Assembly (NCBI GenBank): GCA_040905285.1
Contig: JBBDRV010000029.1
Coordinates: 1-11,572, forward strand
Source of the DNA: JBBDRV01 sp040905285
Lineage (GTDB): Bacteria > Bacteroidota > Rhodothermia > Balneolales > Balneolaceae
DNA: 11,572 nucleotides
Reading direction: 5' to 3'
In this document: piece by piece, positions 7,618 to 11,572 of the stretch
Layout of the letters: each line of letters opens with the position of its first letter
How positions within the stretch are numbered: position 1 is the first letter of the stretch
Position numbers and translations under genes: made by a program
Notes under the pieces: model-generated
The model's input: only the letters and a program-made list of their open reading frames with translations
Database searches by the model: none
What the model was told of the DNA's origin: nothing

Positions 7618-7735
7618 TTGTCGGTGCGAAGATTCCTGCATTAAAATTCCGGTGCATAATCATCTGAATCCATTACTCTGAGGATATGCCAATACAGAAC
7701 AGTAAGAAACGGAATACAGAAACCCGGCAGCATAT

Positions 7736-7760
7736 AAAAAGGCACGCTGTTCAGCGTGCC
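7736..7760 (-). terminator. Rho-independent terminator after rpsO
   Basis: On the minus strand GGCACGCT (7753-7760) pairs perfectly with AGCGTGCC (7741-7748) around a 4-nt loop and is followed by TTTTTATA. It starts 14 nt after the rpsO stop and separates rpsO from pnp. Confidence 0.9.
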
Positions 7761-7773
7761 CTTGGTATAATCT

Positions 7774-8043
7774 CTATTTACGTATGCCCAGATCCTTGAT
7801 CAGTGAGCGATATTTTTCAATATCTCTTTTCATCAGGTAATTCAGCAAACGACGGCGCTGGCCTACCATCAGCAGTAGTCCCCTCCGTGACGAGTGATCT
7901 TTGCCATGACTCTTCAGATGATCTGTAAGGTGGTTGATTCGTGCTGTCAACAGAGCAATCTGTGCTTCAGTAGAACCGGCATTTTCAGGAGCCCCACCAT
8001 ACTGCTTAACAATCTCATTCTTTTTTTCTTTTGTCAGACTCAT
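7774..8043 (-). CDS. rpsO: 30S ribosomal protein S15
   Basis: S15 is a primary 16S rRNA binding protein that organises the 30S platform and touches the 50S subunit. The 89-residue length is exactly the usual bacterial size. The family signature is complete: GSTEAQIALLTARINHLTDHL (about 23-43) and HGKDHSSRRGLLLMVGQRRR followed by LLNYLMKRDIEKY (about 46-78). The ATG at 8043 begins MSLTKEKK, as in many S15 proteins. It follows ribF by 75 nt, enough for its own promoter, and ends with a strong terminator before pnp. In many bacteria S15 represses its own mRNA through leader structure; that cannot be judged here. Confidence 0.98.
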   Translation of the reverse strand: MSLTKEKKNEIVKQYGGAPENAGSTEAQIALLTARINHLTDHLKSHGKDHSSRRGLLLMVGQRRRLLNYLMKRDIEKYRSLIKDLGIRK

Positions 8044-8087
8044 TTTTTCACTGGTAATTAACTATTTTTCATTTCTTATACAGCAAG

Positions 8088-8118
8088 TAAAGGTAAACTT
8101 TATTCATCTATTTGGCAA
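8088..8118 (-). promoter_or_regulatory. Candidate promoter for rpsO (Bacteroidota-type -33/-7)
   Basis: Directly after the ribF stop the minus strand reads TTG (8116-8118), then 20 nt, then TACCTTTA (8088-8095). This fits the Bacteroidota pattern TTG-N(about 17-23)-TAnnTTTG except for the last base. A start site near 8083 would give a leader of about 40 nt to the rpsO ATG. A TATAAG at 8075-8080 is an alternative -10 without a good -35. This is a prediction from pattern alone. Confidence 0.35.
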
Positions 8119-9057
8119 TTATTCCTCTTCCTTCAACACCTTCAAGCAGATCTGCTTGTCTATGTTCAGCTGCCTTTTTAAATCTTCAATGCCGTCAAAC
8201 GCCTTTTCCTCCCGTATCCGCTGTATAAAACGGATCTGTATGGTACTGCCGTAAATGTCCCGGTCGAAATCAAACAGATGCACTTCAAGTGTTTCCGTGT
8301 CCCCTTCAAACGTCGGGCGGATGCCGATGTTCATCATTCCCCTGTAATATTCACCGGCTACCCGCACGACCACTGCGTATACTCCGTTTTTCGGTATCAC
8401 CTTTTTCGGATGTTCCGGCCGTATATTTGCAGTCGGATATCCGATGCGCTTACCCCGCTTGTCACCGTGAATAACAGTGCCATTCAATAAATAGGCGCGT
8501 TTGAGCAATGTTGCAGCAAGCCTTACGTCCCCTTCCTGCTGAATGGCCTGCCGGATAGCCGTGCTGCTGACAATATTGTCACCCACTTCCTGCCTGGATA
8601 CCACATAGACTTCAAAATCCAGTTCACCGGCCAGCCCCTGCACCGTTTCAATGGTACCTTCCCTGTTGCGTCCGAACTGGTGGTCATACCCAATGACAAA
8701 TTCACTGACTCCGATCTGCTTCCAGATCACATCCCGTACAAATGTTTCGGAGCTAAGAAGGGAAAAATCACGATCAAAAGAAATCACGATCATTTCATCG
8801 ATTCCTATTTCGGCAAGCAATTCACACCGTTCCTCCAGAGTACTCAGCAGTTTGATACCGGATTTCCCCGGGTTGATGATATCTCTCGGGTGCGGATCAA
8901 ACGTAACAATGACGCTTCTGCCCTGCCGCCGCCCCGCCTTCTCCACGACTTTTCCTATTAATACCCGGTGTCCGGCATGGACTCCGTCAAATGTGCCAAC
9001 GGTTATGACTGAATTTTTTTTCCTGACTGCATCTTTTAGTCTTACTATCCTAGCCAT
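8119..9057 (-). CDS. ribF: Bifunctional riboflavin kinase / FAD synthetase
   Basis: RibF phosphorylates riboflavin to FMN and then adenylates FMN to FAD. The N-terminal nucleotidyltransferase domain (about 1-180) shows TVGTFDGVHAGHR (19-31) with the HxGH site at 27-30, VTFDPHPRD (51-59), and SSTAIR (164-169). The C-terminal flavokinase domain (about 185-305) shows RIGYPTANI (204-212), GVYAV, GMMNIGIRPTF (240-250) and the LEVHLFDFD segment (257-265), whose Glu is the likely catalytic base. The 312-residue product is the family size. I chose the ATG at 9057 (MARIVRL), because GGAG lies 5 nt before it and the domain starts soon after. A start 15 codons earlier at 9102 would lie inside truB and add non-family residues. 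Its first 8 bases overlap the end of truB, which points to translational coupling. Confidence 0.95.
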   Translation of the reverse strand: MARIVRLKDAVRKKNSVITVGTFDGVHAGHRVLIGKVVEKAGRRQGRSVIVTFDPHPRDIINPGKSGIKLLSTLEERCELLAEIGIDEMIVISFDRDFSLLSSETFVRDVIWKQIGVSEFVIGYDHQFGRNREGTIETVQGLAGELDFEVYVVSRQEVGDNIVSSTAIRQAIQQEGDVRLAATLLKRAYLLNGTVIHGDKRGKRIGYPTANIRPEHPKKVIPKNGVYAVVVRVAGEYYRGMMNIGIRPTFEGDTETLEVHLFDFDRDIYGSTIQIRFIQRIREEKAFDGIEDLKRQLNIDKQICLKVLKEEE

Positions 9058-9790
9058 TCCCGCTCCAGGCGTTAAATTGATCTGTACCCCAGGCTTTATC
9101 AACAGAAAAGTGTCCGATTTCCGTTCTTCGCAACCCGCTCAGATAACCCACCGTTCCCACCTCTTTTGCCAGATCATTGGCCAGAGACCGGATATAGCAT
9201 CCTTTGCCGCACCTCACTTCCAGTGTTATGCTGGGCAAGCGAACTTCTGTAATCTCTATATCATGAATAACCACACGGCGGGGTTCGGGCTCGACCGCTA
9301 TTCCTTTGCGGGCAAGCTTGTACATTCTTTGCCCGTCTTTCCATAACGCAGAATAGACCGGGGGAACCTGGTCCAGCTCCCCGATAAATGACTTTTTAAC
9401 AGCCCCGTCGATCAGCTCTCTGTTCAAATGGGTCCAGGATGCCTTTTCGGTAATCGGTGTGGCGGCATCAAAGCTGGGCGTTGCCGCTCCAAACATAATT
9501 TCAGCAATGTAGGTCTTCCGCTGTTCCTGGATTTGGCTGATCGACTTGGTAGCTCTTCCGCAGCATAGAATCAGCAGACCGGTCGCCAGCGGGTCAAGGG
9601 TTCCGGCATGCCCGACCTTCTTCACCGGAATGCGGTTTCTGATATAGCGGACAACATCAAAACTGCTCCAGCCGACCGGCTTATCTACAGGGATAACAAG
9701 TCCTTCCCTGAAAACATCATTCCCGGGAAAAAACGAAGAGGCATTGTCTAAAACCGGCAGGCGGGCAAGTGGAATTGGAGTTTTGGCCAT
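9050..9790 (-). CDS. truB: tRNA pseudouridine(55) synthase
   Basis: TruB converts U55 in the T-loop of nearly all tRNAs to pseudouridine and also helps tRNA fold. The conserved motif GHAGTLDPLATGLLIL (60-75) holds the catalytic Asp66. KTYIAEIMFGAATPSFDA (92-109), PPVYSALWKDGQRMYKLARKG and CGKGCYIRSLANDLA are the other family blocks. The 246 residues end shortly after the LRRTEIGHFSV segment, so the C-terminal PUA-like domain of the Escherichia type is absent, as in the shorter Bacteroidota-like form. About 29 extra residues precede the usual first strand (GLVIPVDKPVGWSS). The ATG at 9790 is 9 nt after the rbfA stop, but its nearest GAGG is about 15 nt away, so a slightly later start is possible. 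Confidence 0.96.
   Translation of the reverse strand: MAKTPIPLARLPVLDNASSFFPGNDVFREGLVIPVDKPVGWSSFDVVRYIRNRIPVKKVGHAGTLDPLATGLLILCCGRATKSISQIQEQRKTYIAEIMFGAATPSFDAATPITEKASWTHLNRELIDGAVKKSFIGELDQVPPVYSALWKDGQRMYKLARKGIAVEPEPRRVVIHDIEITEVRLPSITLEVRCGKGCYIRSLANDLAKEVGTVGYLSGLRRTEIGHFSVDKAWGTDQFNAWSGNG
9063..9066 (-). promoter_or_regulatory. Ribosome binding site of ribF, inside truB
   Basis: GGAG on the minus strand lies 5 nt before the ATG at 9057, within the last codons of truB. It supports the short ribF start and not the upstream one. Confidence 0.6.
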
Positions 9791-9799
9791 AACAGGATG

Positions 9800-10177
9800 C
9801 TAATCCTCTTCGTCATTGCCATTCTCTTCACTGTCCTTTCCTTTAACTTTTTTGAAGAGGTGTTCCATCCGGTTTACATACTCCGCAGAATCATCCACAT
9901 AAAAATGCAATTCGGGTATACGGCGTACCTGGTGCCTGATTCTTCCCGCGAGTTCATACCGTATTTCAGAGGTATGCTCATCGATATATTGAAAAACGGT
10001 TTCGGAATCCCTTTCGGGAGAAAAAACACTGATGTAAATTTTGGCAATGGAAAGATCCGGAGTCACCCGTACTCTTGTGACGGTTATAAACGTTCCGCTC
10101 ATCTGGTAATCCTGCTGGAGTATCTCACCCAGATCCCTCTGTATTACAGCTCCTAAACGTTCAGTTCGAATACTCAT
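9800..10177 (-). CDS. rbfA: 30S ribosome-binding factor A
   Basis: RbfA binds immature 30S subunits and assists late 16S rRNA processing, notably in the cold. The 125-residue protein has the single KH-like fold: MSIRTERLGAVIQRDLGEIL at the start, ITVTRVRVTPDLSIAKIYISV (31-51), then YELAGRIRHQVRRIPELHF (74-92) and a YVDDSAEYVNRM segment. The acidic tail (KDSEENGNDEED, 114-125) is rich in Asp/Glu and probably disordered. The ATG at 10177 has GGGAGA 4 nt upstream and lies 26 nt after infB. A longer frame from 10309 would overlap infB and add non-family residues, so it is rejected. Confidence 0.95.
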   Translation of the reverse strand: MSIRTERLGAVIQRDLGEILQQDYQMSGTFITVTRVRVTPDLSIAKIYISVFSPERDSETVFQYIDEHTSEIRYELAGRIRHQVRRIPELHFYVDDSAEYVNRMEHLFKKVKGKDSEENGNDEED

Positions 10178-10181
10178 AATG

Positions 10182-10187
10182 TCTCCC
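10182..10187 (-). promoter_or_regulatory. Ribosome binding site of rbfA
   Basis: GGGAGA on the minus strand lies 4 nt before the ATG at 10177, in the 26-nt gap after infB, and decides the rbfA start. Confidence 0.7.
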
Positions 10188-10203
10188 GGGTTAGATCGAA
10201 CTG

Positions 10204-11572
10204 CTATCTTGCAGCATCTTCCAGCTTTCTCTTCTCCTCTACGATCTCGTAACATTCGATCTCGTCGTCCACTTTCAGATCGTTGTATCCAACAATACTG
10301 ATTCCGCATTCATATCCCGACTGAACTTCTTTTACATCATCCTTGAATCTTTTCAGGGAGTCTATCCTGCCATCGAAAATAACGACCCCGTCACGGATAA
10401 CCCGTATGGGTTCATTTCGGTTTATCTTCCCGTCGGTAACATAACAGCCGGCAATGGTTCCTATTTTCGATACCCTGAAAATCTCCCGGACCTGGGCCAC
10501 ACCCAGCATCTGTTCACTGATCTCCGGACTAAGCATACCCTCAAGCGCATCCCTTACTTCGTCAACGGCATCATAAATAACACTGAACAGCCGCACATCG
10601 ATGTTTTCGGCTTCTGCAAGCTTCCGTGCATTCAGGGTTGGCCGAACCTGGAATCCGATAATAATTCCATCGGAGGCAGAGGCTAACAATACATCCGATT
10701 CGGTAATGGCACCGGATCCTGTATGGATTATTTTAACAGCGACTTCTTCCGTACTTAATTTTTGCAATGCACCGGAAAGAGCCTCTATGGACCCATCCAC
10801 ATCTGCCTTGATTATGATATTCAATTCAGAGAGTTCTCCCAGCGCCATTCTCCTGGAAAGATCATCCAGTGTAAGATGCTTGGTCTTCCTGAGATTTTGC
10901 TCTCTCTTGAGCTGCTGCCTCTGATTGGCAATCTCCTTGGCTGATTTTTCATCTGCCGGAACTATCAGCTTGTCACCCGCCTGGGGCGTGTCATCAAAAC
11001 CCATCAGCTGTATCGGCGTGGATGGCCCGGCAGACATGATCCGTTTTCCATGTTCGTTTTCCATGGCCCGTACACGGCCGAAGACCGGGCCGGCCACAAA
11101 TGGATCCCCCACCTTCAGGGCTCCTTTCTGAATGAGTACATTGGCAATCGTACCCTTGCCTTTATCTACACGGGATTCAAGAACAACACCTGACGCTTTC
11201 CGGTCGGGATTGGCTTTCAGCTCCATCAGTTCCGCCTCGATCAGCACTTTTTCCAGAAGTTCTTCGATACCCTCTCCGGTTATTGCCGAAACATGAGCTG
11301 ACTGATGGGTCCCGCCGTACTCTTCCACAATCACCCCATGCTCGGAAAGCTGCTGTTTGATTCTTTCCGGATTCGCTCCTTCCTTGTCAATTTTGTTAAT
11401 GGCTACAACAATAGAGACGCCGGCCGCTTTGGAGTGATTAATTGCCTCTATGCTCTGCGGCATCACCGAATCATCGGCTGCGACAACCAGTATTACAATA
11501 TCCGTCGCCTGTGCCCCCCGGCTTCTCATGGCTGTAAACGCTTCGTGACCCGGAGTATCCAGAAATGTAATT
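10204..11572 (-). CDS. infB: Translation initiation factor IF-2, C-terminal part (cut by window edge)
   Basis: IF-2 is the GTPase that places initiator fMet-tRNA on the 30S subunit and promotes subunit joining. The frame enters from the right edge inside the G domain, and 455 residues are visible. G3 DTPGHEAF (6-12 of the visible part), G4 NKID (59-62) and G5 SAITGEG (95-101) are present. The P-loop (G1) and the long N-terminal domain lie outside the window. Beta-barrel domain II follows (about 125-210, VDKGKGTIANVLIQ), then domain III and the C-terminal fMet-tRNA-binding domain. The latter includes GCYVTDGKINRNEPIRVIRD and the YECGISIVGYNDLK segment near the end. The ATG at 11529 is internal and not the start. 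It leads the infB-rbfA-truB-ribF-rpsO row; nusA would be expected upstream. Confidence 0.98.
   Translation of the reverse strand, partial: ITFLDTPGHEAFTAMRSRGAQATDIVILVVAADDSVMPQSIEAINHSKAAGVSIVVAINKIDKEGANPERIKQQLSEHGVIVEEYGGTHQSAHVSAITGEGIEELLEKVLIEAELMELKANPDRKASGVVLESRVDKGKGTIANVLIQKGALKVGDPFVAGPVFGRVRAMENEHGKRIMSAGPSTPIQLMGFDDTPQAGDKLIVPADEKSAKEIANQRQQLKREQNLRKTKHLTLDDLSRRMALGELSELNIIIKADVDGSIEALSGALQKLSTEEVAVKIIHTGSGAITESDVLLASASDGIIIGFQVRPTLNARKLAEAENIDVRLFSVIYDAVDEVRDALEGMLSPEISEQMLGVAQVREIFRVSKIGTIAGCYVTDGKINRNEPIRVIRDGVVIFDGRIDSLKRFKDDVKEVQSGYECGISIVGYNDLKVDDEIECYEIVEEKRKLEDAAR

Noticed and set aside
9058..9102. Longer ribF start (15 extra codons)
   Set aside because: The extra residues lie within truB, do not fit the family, and the ATG at 9057 has its own GGAG.
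8651..9346. A 231-codon open frame on the plus strand opposite ribF and truB
   Set aside because: It is fully antisense to two clear housekeeping genes, has no family resemblance, and spans their junction. Other plus-strand frames (for example 3460-3921, 5528-5938, 2518-2880) are shadows of the same kind.
10178..10309. Longer rbfA start (44 extra codons)
   Set aside because: It overlaps the end of infB in another frame, is Arg/Cys-rich unlike RbfA, and the ATG at 10177 has GGGAGA.
1..11572. Mobile elements, CRISPR arrays, defence genes, tRNA or rRNA genes
   Set aside because: I saw no transposase, integrase, regularly spaced repeats or tRNA-like cloverleaf; the space is almost filled by housekeeping genes on one strand.

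Overview
The window is a compact stretch of bacterial housekeeping DNA in which every supported gene lies on the minus strand, so the genome order reads from high to low coordinates. Proteins resemble those of the Bacteroidota/Chlorobiota/Balneolota (FCB) group. The signs are the IF-2 G-domain wording (AADDSVMPQS, INHSKAAGV), a TruB without a C-terminal PUA-sized tail, an M16 peptidase next to pnp, weak Shine-Dalgarno signals at several starts, and one promoter candidate of the Bacteroidota TTG/TAnnTTTG type. A Balneolota- or Rhodothermota-like organism is my best guess, but this is inference from memory of these families and not a database result.

Layout in transcription order. (1) 11572-7736: the conserved translation/RNA cluster infB (3' two-thirds or less, cut by the window edge), rbfA, truB, ribF, rpsO, ending in a strong intrinsic terminator. 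The truB stop and ribF start overlap by 8 nt. (2) 7735-5412: pnp with a 185-nt upstream spacer and its own intrinsic terminator. (3) 5373-376: an M16 zinc peptidase, asnS, holA, an ECF-type sigma factor and a small Cys-free protein. They are closely spaced (18-67 nt) and end at a third intrinsic terminator. (4) 291-1: the N-terminal part of speD, cut by the window edge.

How the genes work together: IF-2, RbfA, TruB and S15 serve translation initiation, 30S maturation and tRNA modification. PNPase turns RNA over, RibF makes FMN/FAD, AsnRS charges tRNA-Asn, HolA opens and loads the replication clamp, and the sigma factor redirects RNA polymerase. SpeD makes the aminopropyl donor for spermidine.

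I found no mobile element, CRISPR array, tRNA, rRNA or clear sign of horizontal transfer, and no gene-free stretch over 300 bases. The least ordinary points are the small Cys-free partner of the sigma factor, a charged coiled-coil-like insertion in AsnRS, the long pnp leader with a perfect 12-bp palindrome, and the very short gap between the pnp terminator and the next gene. I see no evidence of a new multi-gene system.
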